44,605 nucleotides of DNA. Origin: Deltaproteobacteria bacterium Ga0077539. GTDB lineage: Bacteria > Myxococcota_A > Polyangia > Polyangiales > Ga0077539. How positions within the stretch are numbered: position 1 is the stretch's first letter; each line of letters starts with the position of its first letter. A program made the position numbers and the translations under genes. The stretch covers positions 1 to 44,605 of the forward strand of contig LNEO01000361.1 in the NCBI GenBank assembly GCA_001465015.1, given 5' to 3'. Under the pieces are notes generated by a model that was not told where the DNA came from, did not search any database, and saw nothing but the letters and a program-made list of their open reading frames with translations. Positions 1-8,460 of the stretch are shown one piece after another.

Positions 1-372
1 CTGTCCGATCGAAGCGCTCGCGATGGGCTGGGTGTCCCACTCGGCGTACAGCTCTTCGAGCTTCTTCTCGAGCGTCCGCTCGATCACGTCGCGCACTTCG
101 TCCGCGTCGCTCGTCGGCGCCATCGATCGGAGCTTCTTGAGCGCCCCTTCGAAAGCATCCTTCTGCCCGTCGGGGACGACCCCGTCGACGTACGAGGCCA
201 TCTGACCGACTTTGGCGGCGAGGCCGCGCATCGATCCGAGCACTTCGGCGGCGTGCTCTGCGGCGTGCTTTCCCTCTTTGTCTTTGAGGAGAGAGGCGCC
301 AGCTTTCACGCCCATCGACGCGAGGTTGGCCAGTCGTCCGAGCCGACCCTTGGGCAGCTTCTTGAAATCCAT
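1..372 (-). CDS. UbiB/ABC1 (AarF) family atypical kinase, N-terminal part
   Basis: The gene starts at the ATG at 372 and runs off the left edge of the window, so only the first 124 residues are visible. The start is preceded by AGGGA about 5 nt upstream. Residues 54-57 read KVGQ, the KxGQ motif diagnostic of the UbiB/ADCK/ABC1 family, inside a helix beginning LGSMRGLAAK. The visible end, IASASIGQ (about residues 117-124), matches the Ala-rich loop that replaces the Gly-rich loop in this family. Members are atypical kinases or ATPases linked to quinone/lipid homeostasis, usually membrane-associated. The specific role (ubiquinone or other) cannot be told from this fragment. Confidence 0.85.
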   Translation of the reverse strand, partial: MDFKKLPKGRLGRLANLASMGVKAGASLLKDKEGKHAAEHAAEVLGSMRGLAAKVGQMASYVDGVVPDGQKDAFEGALKKLRSMAPTSDADEVRDVIERTLEKKLEELYAEWDTQPIASASIGQ

Positions 373-431
373 GAATCCCTACAATGCCTGTTCGATGCTC
401 GAAACGAGCGCCGTTGCGCCGCGAGTGTGCA

Positions 432-1304
432 CTACCTCGCGGCGACTGGGTGCGCCGCAAAGTACGCCTCTGCGAGGTGCGTCGTGTCCTCATCGAGCGG
501 GTGAAAGTCCCTGCGCAAATAGTCCAGCACCGCTGCTTGTTGCGCGACGCGACGATCCTCGGTCTTGTCCTTCACGACCTTGCGCTCTTCGCGCAACCGC
601 GCGAGCGAGAGGTTGGCGCGGTCCTGCCACATGAGCGAGCCCTGAAACAGCACCCAGAACGGAAACAGCGTTCCGACCGCCACCGCGATGCCCGCGGCGC
701 GCGTGGACCATCGCGGGTCGACCTTCTGCAGCACGTCGAAGGCGACCGCGCGGTGCTCGATCTCTTCGGCCGCGTGCCAGCTCAACAGCGAGCGCATCGT
801 CGGGTGCGCGTGATCGAGCACCGTGTTGCTCAGCGCGAGCTTGGCGAACGTGGCGGTCAAGTGCTCGAGCGCCGCCGTCGCCGACAGGCGCAGCACCGGC
901 GGCGCGACGCGCTCGATCACGCGAAAGGCCACGAACCGGTAGGCCTTCAACATCGGGCGAATCACGAATCCGTGCGCTTCGAGGGCGGCGAAATAGTGCT
1001 CGTGCTCGACGCCGTGCTGCGCCTCTTGCTCGACGAAGCGCTGCACGTCCGCGCGAAGCTGCGCGTCGTCCACCGAGTCGAGGTAGCGACGAACGCTGCG
1101 CACGAAGAACCGCTCGCCATCGGGAAACAACAGATTGAGCGCGTTGGCGCCGTGCGTCCCGAGCGCGTTGCCGCCGAACCAATACTTCGGAACGTCCGAG
1201 AAATCGAGCCCAGGCCTCCTCGTGGTGATCGTCGGCCTTCGCCTGTGATGCCGTCCCGAATCACCCTCGCGCTCGTGCGTCGTGTCGCTGACATCGCTCT
1301 GCAT
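432..1304 (-). CDS. Predicted metal-dependent hydrolase (PF10118-like)
   Basis: A 290-residue protein. I chose the ATG at 1304 because AGAGG lies about 7 nt upstream; the frame stays open to 1358, adding 18 residues without a ribosome site. A TAGAAT hexamer (complement of 1322-1327) lies 17 nt before this start and may be its -10 box. The sequence has several His/Glu clusters: EQEAQHGVEHEHYF in the first half and WHAAEEIEHRAVAFD in the second, followed by a hydrophobic stretch (IAVAVGTLFPFWVLF). This pattern fits the PF10118 family of predicted metal-dependent hydrolases, helical proteins with a likely di-metal site. The substrate is unknown. It is co-oriented with the UbiB-like gene, 59 bp away. 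Confidence 0.7.
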   Translation of the reverse strand: MQSDVSDTTHEREGDSGRHHRRRPTITTRRPGLDFSDVPKYWFGGNALGTHGANALNLLFPDGERFFVRSVRRYLDSVDDAQLRADVQRFVEQEAQHGVEHEHYFAALEAHGFVIRPMLKAYRFVAFRVIERVAPPVLRLSATAALEHLTATFAKLALSNTVLDHAHPTMRSLLSWHAAEEIEHRAVAFDVLQKVDPRWSTRAAGIAVAVGTLFPFWVLFQGSLMWQDRANLSLARLREERKVVKDKTEDRRVAQQAAVLDYLRRDFHPLDEDTTHLAEAYFAAHPVAAR

Positions 1305-1321
1305 CGTCGACCTCTGCCACG

Positions 1322-1327
1322 ATTCTA
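1322..1327 (-). promoter_or_regulatory. Candidate -10 hexamer (TAGAAT) for the PF10118 gene
   Basis: TAGAAT on the minus strand, 17 nt before the ATG at 1304. A transcript from here would have a short leader carrying the AGAGG ribosome site. I see no convincing -35 box. Confidence 0.3.
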
Positions 1328-1470
1328 GGGCCACCGCGTCCCGACGCCCAACGGCCATCGCCCCCGTAAACGTCTGGTCTCAATGATTGCCCAACACACC
1401 GGCGACCGCCGCGGGCCCCGCGCTCTACAACGACACCGTTGTCACAGCAGCGCGAGCGCAATTGTCCTCG

Positions 1471-1476
1471 TAGAAT
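1471..1476 (+). promoter_or_regulatory. Candidate -10 hexamer for a leaderless gene
   Basis: TAGAAT lies 8 nt before the ATG at 1485, which has no Shine-Dalgarno sequence. Transcription would start at or near the start codon. It is one of seven similarly placed hexamers in the window. Confidence 0.35.
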
Positions 1477-1484
1477 CCTCGCCG

Positions 1485-2675
1485 ATGCTTCACCAGAACT
1501 TGCTTTCGCTCCGCGCGCTCGCGTGCGCGGCGGCGATGGCCGCGAGCGCCTGTCGCGGCCCCGAGCCGGACTTCTACCTGCAGAGCGTGATCGCCATCGC
1601 CGGCGATCGCCCTGCGCTCGCCGTGCAGTGGGACAGCTCCGAGCTGCGCCACCCTCGCGTCGATTTCTACTCGTTCGACGGGTCCAACCTCGTCGCCGAC
1701 TACGGGATGACGCTCGGACAACTTCGGCCAACCACCGTGATCGCCGCGGCGAGCGAGCCCTCGCGCGTGATCGTTCAACAAGACCGAGCAGGGACGATCT
1801 TCGCCACGGGCCCCGACGGCTTCGTGCTCTCCAACGCCTTTGCGCTGCGAGCGCTCTCGCCGATCCGCGGAGGATTCGTCGGACTCTCGAACGAGCACGA
1901 CCCCATGGCCCCCGCCGCGACAACGGCCGCCGTGATCGTGTCCGTCGACGAGCGCGGCCGCGATCGATGGCGAGCGCCCCAGACACCGGGCGCGCCGTTG
2001 TGCAAGCTGCACTCGCTGCTCACGCCCGACGGGTCACGCGTCGCGATCCTGGTGAGCGACCCGCAACGCTCGTGCGTCGGAAGGACGACGTTGCGCGTGT
2101 ACAACGACCAGGGCGCGCTCGTCGCAGAGCACCCGCGAGAACCCACGACCGACGCGTCCCTCGGGGCGCCGACCCACGTCACGGCGGCGACGCGCGACGA
2201 CCTGGCGACGCTCTCGATCGTTCAGCGAACGATGGGCAGCGAAGTGCGCGGCGAGGCGGTCTTTCAGCGCGCAGGCGACCCGAGCGCGGTCCGCTTCACG
2301 CTGGGCGGATTCGTTGCGAGCGTGGTCGCTCCCGTCGGCGGCGCGCTCTGGCTGCTCGCAGGAGAAAACAGAGTCACCGTCGAGCGTCGTTCGGGGAGCA
2401 GCACGTACCGAACTGTCCAGAGCACGCACGAGGCGCGCGTACTGGACGACAACGGAGCGCTCCATCACCTCGTCACGCTGGCCAATCGGCAGATCCCCCT
2501 CTTCAACGTCGTCGCCACGCCGCGCGGAACGCTCTTGCTCACCGCAGACTCCGCCAACGGCCGGCCTCGGTGGATCGTCTTCAGCCCCGATGGCCGCGTC
2601 GCCCGCGACGAGAAGCTCGACCTGGAGGCTCGCGCTGTCATGGTTCAGCCTCCGCTCGACGCGTCTTCGCCCTAG
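1485..2675 (+). CDS. Secreted lipoprotein, probable beta-propeller-like
   Basis: A 396-residue protein. The ATG at 1485 is preferred over upstream in-frame starts (open to 1383) because it places a clean signal peptide first, MLHQNLLSLRALACAAAM, followed by Cys at residue 23 (AASAC) as the likely lipidated residue. The body contains loosely repeating beta-rich units with phrases such as VDFYSFDGSN, RVYNDQGAL and IVFSPDGRV, as in WD40/PQQ-like propellers, but no family was recognised. It probably sits on the cell envelope. It is followed by a 34-bp gap and the co-oriented ATP-grasp-like gene, which appears to have its own start signal, so a shared transcript is uncertain. Confidence 0.65.
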   Translation: MLHQNLLSLRALACAAAMAASACRGPEPDFYLQSVIAIAGDRPALAVQWDSSELRHPRVDFYSFDGSNLVADYGMTLGQLRPTTVIAAASEPSRVIVQQDRAGTIFATGPDGFVLSNAFALRALSPIRGGFVGLSNEHDPMAPAATTAAVIVSVDERGRDRWRAPQTPGAPLCKLHSLLTPDGSRVAILVSDPQRSCVGRTTLRVYNDQGALVAEHPREPTTDASLGAPTHVTAATRDDLATLSIVQRTMGSEVRGEAVFQRAGDPSAVRFTLGGFVASVVAPVGGALWLLAGENRVTVERRSGSSTYRTVQSTHEARVLDDNGALHHLVTLANRQIPLFNVVATPRGTLLLTADSANGRPRWIVFSPDGRVARDEKLDLEARAVMVQPPLDASSP

Positions 2676-2693
2676 TTTTGCCCGAAGAGCGTG

Positions 2694-2699
2694 TACGAT
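2694..2699 (+). promoter_or_regulatory. Candidate -10 hexamer for a leaderless gene
   Basis: TACGAT lies 10 nt before the ATG at 2710, a start without a Shine-Dalgarno sequence. The same hexamer precedes the starts at 28869, 32813 (minus) and 37018 (minus). Confidence 0.35.
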
Positions 2700-2709
2700 C
2701 GCCCGCTGC

Positions 2710-3918
2710 ATGCAGAGCGAATATCGCAGGGCGTTCAACGAGCACTACTCGCCGGCGTTCTACCGTCGGTACCTCGATCGCATCGAGAAGATCAGCGGGG
2801 GCGAGATCCCGTTTCGCGTGGCAGAGACGCCGTTCTTCATCCCCACGAAGCTCCGAGCGCGCCTGGCCGAGCACGCCCGCGCGATCGTCAAAGAAATCTG
2901 CGCCCCGTCCCTGATCCAGGCGCACAGCCACGGGATCCCCGCGCACTACAACGTCCCGCGGATGGACTCGGTCGCGCACTGTATCCAAGTGGACTTCGCG
3001 ATCGTCCGCGACGAGAACGGCGAGCTCGACGGAAAGCTCGTAGAGTTTCAGGGATTTCCTTCGCTGTACGCGTTTACGTTGCTGCAGGCCGAGGCGATGG
3101 CTGAAGAGCTTCGCGCGATTCCTGGCCTCGATCGCCCGTGGACTCCCCTCTTCGACTGCGATCGCCAGGGCTATATCGACATCCTGCGCGACATGATCGT
3201 CGCCAACGAAGACCCCAACGAGGTCGTCCTGGTCGACCTCACGCCCGCAGAGCAGAAGACCTATCCCGACTTCGTAGCCACCAAGCTGCTCTTGGGCGTC
3301 GACAGCTGCGACCCGAGCGAGCTCTCGGTCGAAGGTCGAAAGCTCTTTCGCAGGCACAACGGCAAGAAGATCCCGGTCAAGCGCATCTACAACCGCGTCG
3401 TGTTCGACGAGCTCGAGCGCAAGGGACGCTCGATGCCCTTCGCGTGGACCGACGACCTCGACGTCACGTGGGTGCCGCACCCCAACTGGTACTGGGTGTG
3501 GTCGAAGTTCACGATCCCGTACTTGAAGCACCCGAGCGTGCCCAAGGCGCGGTTCGTCTCCGACGTGAAGGAGCTGCCCGAAGACCTCTCGAACTACGTG
3601 CTCAAGCCGCTCTTCTCCTTCGCGGGCACGGGCGTGGTCGTCGACGTCACCCGCGATCACATCGCCAAGATCCCCGAAGAGCAACGGCACGAGTGGCTGT
3701 TGCAAGAGAAGATCACCTACGCGCCAGACATCCGTCCGATCTCTGGCCCGGGCATCAAGGCAGAGGTCCGCATGATGTTCGCCCGCCGCGACGGGGACGC
3801 CGAGCCCAAGCTCGTGCTCAACCTCTCTCGCCTCTCGCGGGGTAAGATGCACGGCGTCGACCACAACCGAGACTTCGACTGGGTCGGCGGCACCGTCGGC
3901 CTCTGGGGCGGCGAGTAA
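2710..3918 (+). CDS. ATP-grasp-like protein
   Basis: A 402-residue soluble protein with no signal peptide. The ATG at 2710 follows a TACGAT box; the longer frame upstream overlaps the preceding gene and reads as non-coding. The C-terminal third looks like an ATP-grasp nucleotide site: NYVLKPLFSFAGTGVVVDV places a Lys near residue 299 ahead of a Gly-Thr-Gly loop, then WLLQEKI about 35 residues later, then an acidic/Arg stretch KAEVRMMF. The N-terminal half has conserved-looking aromatic and acidic segments (VDFAIVRD, LVEFQGFPS) as in ligases that bind an acidic or peptide substrate. ATP-grasp enzymes join a carboxylate to an amine or thiol; the substrate here is unknown. It precedes two M16 peptidase genes by 28 bp, so peptide synthesis or modification coupled to processing is possible but inferred. 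Confidence 0.55.
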   Translation: MQSEYRRAFNEHYSPAFYRRYLDRIEKISGGEIPFRVAETPFFIPTKLRARLAEHARAIVKEICAPSLIQAHSHGIPAHYNVPRMDSVAHCIQVDFAIVRDENGELDGKLVEFQGFPSLYAFTLLQAEAMAEELRAIPGLDRPWTPLFDCDRQGYIDILRDMIVANEDPNEVVLVDLTPAEQKTYPDFVATKLLLGVDSCDPSELSVEGRKLFRRHNGKKIPVKRIYNRVVFDELERKGRSMPFAWTDDLDVTWVPHPNWYWVWSKFTIPYLKHPSVPKARFVSDVKELPEDLSNYVLKPLFSFAGTGVVVDVTRDHIAKIPEEQRHEWLLQEKITYAPDIRPISGPGIKAEVRMMFARRDGDAEPKLVLNLSRLSRGKMHGVDHNRDFDWVGGTVGLWGGE

Positions 3919-3946
3919 CGAACTCACAACGTTCGGGGGAAGCAAG

Positions 3947-5338
3947 ATGACCGTAAGAAAACCGTTCGTCTTCACAGCGCTCGTGCTCGGCGCCCTCGCG
4001 CTCTGCGCGTCGCGCGAGGCCCGCGCGCAGAGTCGCGATTCGAATACAATCACACGTTATCAGCTCGCCAACGGCCTCGACGTCGTCCTCGAAGAGCGCC
4101 GCGACACGCCTCGCGTCGCGGTGCAGGTCGAGTATCGCGTGGGGATGCGCGATCAGCTCGACGGCTACGGCGGCCTCGCGCACCTCACCGAACACGTGAT
4201 GTTCTCGTGGGCGCGGGCGAACCGGCGGGGCGGCGTTGCGTTTCTGGAGACCGTCGGCGCCAGCTCGTTCAACGGCCAGACGAGCCCTGACTCGACGCGG
4301 TACTACGAGATCGTCAGCGCGTCGGCGCTCGAGCGCGCGATCGCCTTCGAGAGCGATCGCATGGGCTTTCTCTTGGACCACGTCGGCCAGCGCGCGCTCG
4401 CGTCGGAGATCAGCATCGTGCTCCGCGAGAACGCCGAGAACGTCAACGTGTTCACGATCGCCGGACTGGGACCGGCGCTGCTCCGTTCGTTGTACGGCGC
4501 GGCGCACCCGTATCGGTTCTTGTTCGAAGACCCTGCGCAGGTCGCTGGCCTGGAGCTCGACGACGTTCGTTGGTTTCATCAACGTTGGTACGCGCCGTCG
4601 AACGCCACGCTGGTGTTGGTGGGCGACTTCGAGACGAACAACGCTCGCTCGTTGATTCAGCGGTATTTCGGCGGTCTCGCCACGGTCCCGCGCCCCGCGC
4701 GCGCCGCCGCGCCGCCCATCCGAACGCCCTCCGAACGACCGCGGTTTTTCGCCCGCAGCACGGCCGCGAGCGACTCGTTCTGGCTCATCTATCCGAGCCC
4801 CGCGCTCTTCGCCGAGGACGACGCCGAGCTCGACATCCTCTCCGACGCGTTGACTCGAGGGAGAACCGCGAGGCTCCCGCGCGTGCTGGACGCGATGCCC
4901 GAGCTCGCATGCACGGTCGTCAGCCAGCAGTCGAGCCTCGAGCTCGCGTCCACCTTTCAGATTCGCGGGCAGTCGCGGGCCGGCGGAAGCGAATCGGTGC
5001 TGACCGTCACCGACGCGATGCTCGCGGAGCTTCGCTCGACGGAGATTCCGCAATCCGAGCTCGAAGCCCTGCGCGCCAGGCGGCTCTTGTCGATGCGACA
5101 GATGCACCAGACGCTCGAAGGACGAGCGTTCTTTCTCGGCCTCTACGCGAGGCGATCGGCCTCGATCGACGCGATGCTCGCGCGTGACTTCGACCGATAC
5201 CTCTCGGTGACCCCGGCGACCGTTCGCCGCGCGGCGTCTCGGTGGCTGGACGCAAACAAGCGCATCCTCGTGCTTCGCAGCGGAACGCCCCGCGCACAGA
5301 GCTCCCCGCGCACCGCCACGGCAGGAGGCAGCCCGTGA
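3947..5338 (+). CDS. M16 family zinc peptidase, catalytic subunit
   Basis: A 463-residue exported protein. GGGGGA stands just upstream of the ATG at 3947. Residues 1-27 form a signal peptide ending ASREARA, cleavable before QS. The inverted zinc motif HxxEH is present as HLTEH (residues 79-83), with the third metal ligand probably Glu161 in LRENAENVN. Length matches single-chain bacterial M16B peptidases of 400-480 residues. These enzymes degrade or process peptides in the periplasm and usually work with a second M16 chain. The next gene overlaps it by 4 bp and encodes that partner. Its substrate is unknown; the upstream ATP-grasp-like gene is a candidate functional partner. Confidence 0.9.
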   Translation: MTVRKPFVFTALVLGALALCASREARAQSRDSNTITRYQLANGLDVVLEERRDTPRVAVQVEYRVGMRDQLDGYGGLAHLTEHVMFSWARANRRGGVAFLETVGASSFNGQTSPDSTRYYEIVSASALERAIAFESDRMGFLLDHVGQRALASEISIVLRENAENVNVFTIAGLGPALLRSLYGAAHPYRFLFEDPAQVAGLELDDVRWFHQRWYAPSNATLVLVGDFETNNARSLIQRYFGGLATVPRPARAAAPPIRTPSERPRFFARSTAASDSFWLIYPSPALFAEDDAELDILSDALTRGRTARLPRVLDAMPELACTVVSQQSSLELASTFQIRGQSRAGGSESVLTVTDAMLAELRSTEIPQSELEALRARRLLSMRQMHQTLEGRAFFLGLYARRSASIDAMLARDFDRYLSVTPATVRRAASRWLDANKRILVLRSGTPRAQSSPRTATAGGSP

Positions 5339-6828
5339 GACGATCTCGCGCCGCGCTCGCGCTCGTCGTCGCGTCGATCCAGGGTTGCGCGACGCTCGAG
5401 GTCGCGGTCCCCGCCCCGAAGCGCAGCGGACTCGTGCCCCTGCAACCGCTGTCGCGCACGGTCGAAGAGCCGTTTCGAAGAGAGCGCATTCGCATGGCGC
5501 CTCGCCCCGATTGGACGCCGCCCGCCGTCACGCGGTGGACGCTGCGCAACGGGATGCCAGTGTACTTCATCGCGCGACCAGGCTCGGGAGCGGTCGCGTT
5601 TCAGTACGTCAATCGCCGCGCAGGAAACCGCGACGCGCGGGTCAGCCCCTCCCTCCCGATGATGCTCGCGACGATGCTCGGCCGAGGCACCCTCTCGCGT
5701 CCAGGGATTCGCCACGCGGTCGAGCTCGCATCCCTCGGCGCCGAGCTCGAGGTCGACTGCCACGCCTCGGGCTTGTACGCGAGCGTGCTCGTCGAGCCTC
5801 GCGCGACGGCGCGCGCGGCCGCGCTGCTCGCAGATGCGATCGTCGCGCCCGAGCTCACGGAGTCGGAGTTTCGCCGAGCCAAAGACCTGCTCTTCTCTGC
5901 GCGCTCTGCGTTTTCGGGACAAGCGGCCGCGCACGAAATCGCCGCGTGGACGCTCTTCGGCCCAGCACACCCGCTCGCGCGTCCCTCCGCGGGAACAGCA
6001 GCCGACATCAACGCCACCACCATCGAGACGGTCCTCTCGTATGCGCGCCAGCGCCTGATCCCTGCGCACAGCGCGGTGGTCATCGCGGGAGACATCGATG
6101 AAGCGACGCTGCGCCCCTCGCTCGAGGAGTCATTTGGCCGATGGACGGTCGACGGCGCTACCGCGATCGAGCGCGCGCCGAGCTATCCCGCGGTGCCTCT
6201 CGCGAACCGTCGTTGGTCGGTGCTCCATCGCGATCTGATCGGCGACAACGCGCACGTCTTCGTCGCGTATTCGCTTCCCGCCCTGCTCCATCAAGACTTC
6301 GCCTCTGCGTTGGTCCTCAATCACATCGTCGGAGCGCACAGCGGAAGGATGAACCGAACGCTCCGCGAGCAGCAAAACGTCACGTACGGCGCGTACGCGA
6401 CGCTCAACATCGACCTTCAAGGCGGCTACGGAATCGCGTCGACCACCGTCGACAAACAGCAGGTCGGCACTGCGATCGACGGCATCTTCGAAGCGATCCA
6501 ACGATTGCGCAGCAGCGCCCCTCGCGCGGCCGAGCTCGAAGCGGCGCGCGAGCGTGCGCGGACCGAGTTCTTCGCGCGCTTCGAGTCGCTCTCGGGGCTC
6601 GTCGATCTCGGCTCGGCGTTGTTCGCCTTCGAGCTCGGCCCCGAGTCGTGGACGCGGCACCTCGCGCTCATCGACCAGGTGACCGGCGCGTCCGTACAGC
6701 ACGTCGCCCTCGAGTACCTCAGCCCCGAGCGCGTCGCGGTCTCGATCATCGGAGACTCAGCAGCCTTCGCCCGAGCGCTGACGGGCGGGGCGCGACCGGG
6801 GCTGCTCTACGTCGTTCACCAACCGTAA
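5335..6828 (+). CDS. M16 family peptidase-like lipoprotein, non-catalytic partner
   Basis: A 497-residue protein starting with GTG at 5335, inside the stop of the preceding gene (GTGA, 4-bp overlap), with a perfect AGGAGG at 5323-5328. The two genes are therefore translationally coupled. The N-terminus has a basic-hydrophobic signal ending SIQGC, so Cys at residue 18 is probably lipidated. The fold is M16-like, but the zinc motif is absent: the segment where HxxEH should be reads SLPMMLATMLGRGT. The second half has the typical pattern NHIVGAHSGRMNRTLREQ and LQGGYGIAS. Such chains pair with a catalytic M16 subunit to form the proteolytic chamber and bind substrate. Anchoring through this chain would hold the complex at a membrane. 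Confidence 0.85.
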   Translation: MRRSRAALALVVASIQGCATLEVAVPAPKRSGLVPLQPLSRTVEEPFRRERIRMAPRPDWTPPAVTRWTLRNGMPVYFIARPGSGAVAFQYVNRRAGNRDARVSPSLPMMLATMLGRGTLSRPGIRHAVELASLGAELEVDCHASGLYASVLVEPRATARAAALLADAIVAPELTESEFRRAKDLLFSARSAFSGQAAAHEIAAWTLFGPAHPLARPSAGTAADINATTIETVLSYARQRLIPAHSAVVIAGDIDEATLRPSLEESFGRWTVDGATAIERAPSYPAVPLANRRWSVLHRDLIGDNAHVFVAYSLPALLHQDFASALVLNHIVGAHSGRMNRTLREQQNVTYGAYATLNIDLQGGYGIASTTVDKQQVGTAIDGIFEAIQRLRSSAPRAAELEAARERARTEFFARFESLSGLVDLGSALFAFELGPESWTRHLALIDQVTGASVQHVALEYLSPERVAVSIIGDSAAFARALTGGARPGLLYVVHQP

Positions 6829-6834
6829 CGGCGA

Positions 6835-7512
6835 TCACGGCTGCAGCGCGAGATAGAACACCAGCATCGACGCCGTCGCGCGCGCTCCAGCCCGAAACCC
6901 CTCGAAGCGCATCGGCGCGCGATCACGGGTGCCGTCCGCGCTGATCATCACCACCGAGCCATCGTCCTCGACGCGAAGGAGCTTTCCGTCCGAGCGTCGC
7001 AGCTCGCCTTGATCCGTCAGTCGGTGCGTCGTCCGCATTCCCGCGACCACCACCACCCGATCGGGCGCGACCCGAAGCACCTCGCGCCCCTGCGCGTCGA
7101 TCAAGCGCTCACCCTCGAAGCGCGCTGCGAGCGCTCCGCGTCGAAGCACCGTTCCGTCCTCGCGCAACACGAGGTCCACCGTCGCGTCGGGCCCGCGCGC
7201 CTCGGGCGTCGGGCGGACGCGCATCGCCACCAGCACGACGCCCACGACCGCAGGGCTCGCGCTCGCGCTTTGCGCAGCGTCCGCCGCCGCGACCGCCGCC
7301 ACCGCAGCGTCGTCGCTCGTCACGAGCACGTCGTCGCAGCCTGGACAGCGGGCGAGCAGCGCTCCAGCGTCAGCTTGCGTCGAGCCGCCCGCGCTCTGGT
7401 TGGCGCTCGCGGACCCACCGCCGCTCGTGCGATTCGATTCGCAGGCTGCGCCAGAGAGCATCGCTGCGAGCGCGATCGCAGCACAGGGTCGCGCGCCGTT
7501 GCCGATTTTCAC
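6835..7512 (-). CDS. Putative lipoprotein of unknown function
   Basis: A 225-residue protein starting with GTG at 7512. The frame is open further upstream, but this start gives a compact signal peptide (KIGNGARPCAAIALAAM) followed by SGAACESN with a likely lipidated Cys. A low-complexity Ser/Gly/Ala stretch follows, then an Ala-rich segment and a C-terminal beta-rich region with an L-R-E-D-G-T-V pattern repeated (VLREDGTVLRRG, RRSDGKLLRVEDDGSVV). No known domain was recognised. It is transcribed divergently from the kinase at 7550 across 37 bp that hold a perfect palindrome, so the two may be co-regulated. Confidence 0.6.
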   Translation of the reverse strand: MKIGNGARPCAAIALAAMLSGAACESNRTSGGGSASANQSAGGSTQADAGALLARCPGCDDVLVTSDDAAVAAVAAADAAQSASASPAVVGVVLVAMRVRPTPEARGPDATVDLVLREDGTVLRRGALAARFEGERLIDAQGREVLRVAPDRVVVVAGMRTTHRLTDQGELRRSDGKLLRVEDDGSVVMISADGTRDRAPMRFEGFRAGARATASMLVFYLALQP

Positions 7513-7518
7513 AGGCGC

Positions 7519-7531
7519 ATTCTGGCAGAAT
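7519..7531. promoter_or_regulatory. Perfect 13-bp palindrome between divergent genes
   Basis: ATTCTGGCAGAAT is a perfect dyad around one central base. It lies 6 nt from the lipoprotein GTG (7512, minus) and 18 nt from the kinase ATG (7550, plus). Each arm reads CAGAAT outward, which could act as a -10 box on either strand, or the dyad could be a shared operator. Confidence 0.4.
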
Positions 7532-7549
7532 GGCCCAAAGATTTCAGGG

Positions 7550-8371
7550 ATGAACACGCGTCGCGCGCCGCCCATGCTCGGCCCCTACCCCGTCGTCGGC
7601 CCGCTGGTCGCAGGCGGATCGAGCGACGTCCTCGCGATCGACTTCAACGGACAGAGAGCAGCAGCCAAATGGCTGCTCGATGAGCTCTCGCGTGACGCGC
7701 GCGTGCGCCGAGCGTTCGAGCACGAAGCGACGCTCCTCGCTCTTTGCCACGGGCCGGGGCTTGCCGCGCTGCTCGGTCGCGACGTCATCGACGCGCGCCC
7801 TGTGCTCTTTTTGCGCTGGATCGATGGCGCGCCGCTCGACGTCACCCTCCCTCGTTCGCAGCGCGACGCGCTCACGATCACTTGCGCGACGCTCGACGCG
7901 CTCGCGACGCTGCACGAACTCAGAGACGAGCGCGGCCCGCTCGAGGTCGTGCACCGCGACGTCAACCCGTCCAACCTGCTCGTCGACGCCCGAGCCCCGA
8001 GCGAGGTGACGCTCGTCGACCTGGGTCTCGCCTCCTCGCGGCTGTTCTCCCGGGGCGCCGACGGGCTCTCCGAAGGAACGCTGGGCTATCACGCGCCAGA
8101 GATGTTCACCGGCGACGCGCCGATCGACGCCCGCACAGACGTGTTTTGTGCGGCCATCGTGTTGTGGGAGCTGCTCGCCGCGAGGCCGCTCTTTTCGCGA
8201 TCGAAGTTCGCGGCTGCGCGCGAGATCGTCGAGACCGACGCCCCGGACATACGCGAGGTGCGAAGTGATGTCTCCGCGCAGCTCGCGGCGGTGATCGCGA
8301 AGGCGCTCTCCCGTCGCGCGGCAGACCGCTTTCGAGACGCCCGCTCCTTCGCGCGCGCGCTCGGGCGCTAG
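7550..8371 (+). CDS. Small Hanks-type Ser/Thr protein kinase
   Basis: A 273-residue kinase domain with little else: no transmembrane segment or sensor domain. The start is the ATG at 7550, with AGG just upstream; residues before it in the open frame overlap the divergent gene. Motifs in order: a weak Gly-rich loop GPLVAGGSSDV (17-27), the ATP Lys in AAAKW (Lys40), the catalytic loop HRDVNPSN (135-142) with Asn replacing the usual Lys, DLG (157-159) instead of DFG, APE (182-184), and TDVF with the helix-F Asp (197). The Asp residues needed for catalysis are present, so it is probably active; the Lys-to-Asn change is common in myxobacterial kinases. The target is unknown. Confidence 0.88.
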   Translation: MNTRRAPPMLGPYPVVGPLVAGGSSDVLAIDFNGQRAAAKWLLDELSRDARVRRAFEHEATLLALCHGPGLAALLGRDVIDARPVLFLRWIDGAPLDVTLPRSQRDALTITCATLDALATLHELRDERGPLEVVHRDVNPSNLLVDARAPSEVTLVDLGLASSRLFSRGADGLSEGTLGYHAPEMFTGDAPIDARTDVFCAAIVLWELLAARPLFSRSKFAAAREIVETDAPDIREVRSDVSAQLAAVIAKALSRRAADRFRDARSFARALGR

Positions 8372-8447
8372 CGGGCGCTCAGGGCGCGAGCGACCCACGT
8401 TTTCAATGGCTCTTCACCGGTGACTTCGGCTCGCGCGACGCTCGTGG

Positions 8448-8453
8448 CACAAT
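8448..8453 (+). promoter_or_regulatory. Candidate -10 hexamer for a leaderless gene
   Basis: CACAAT lies 7 nt before the ATG at 8461, which has no Shine-Dalgarno sequence. Confidence 0.3.
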
Positions 8454-8460
8454 CGTCTGC

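Noticed and set aside
384..1328. Long open frame on the plus strand, opposite the PF10118-like gene
   Set aside because: It is an Arg/His-rich antisense frame with no signal, domain or ribosome site; the minus-strand gene has clear family motifs.
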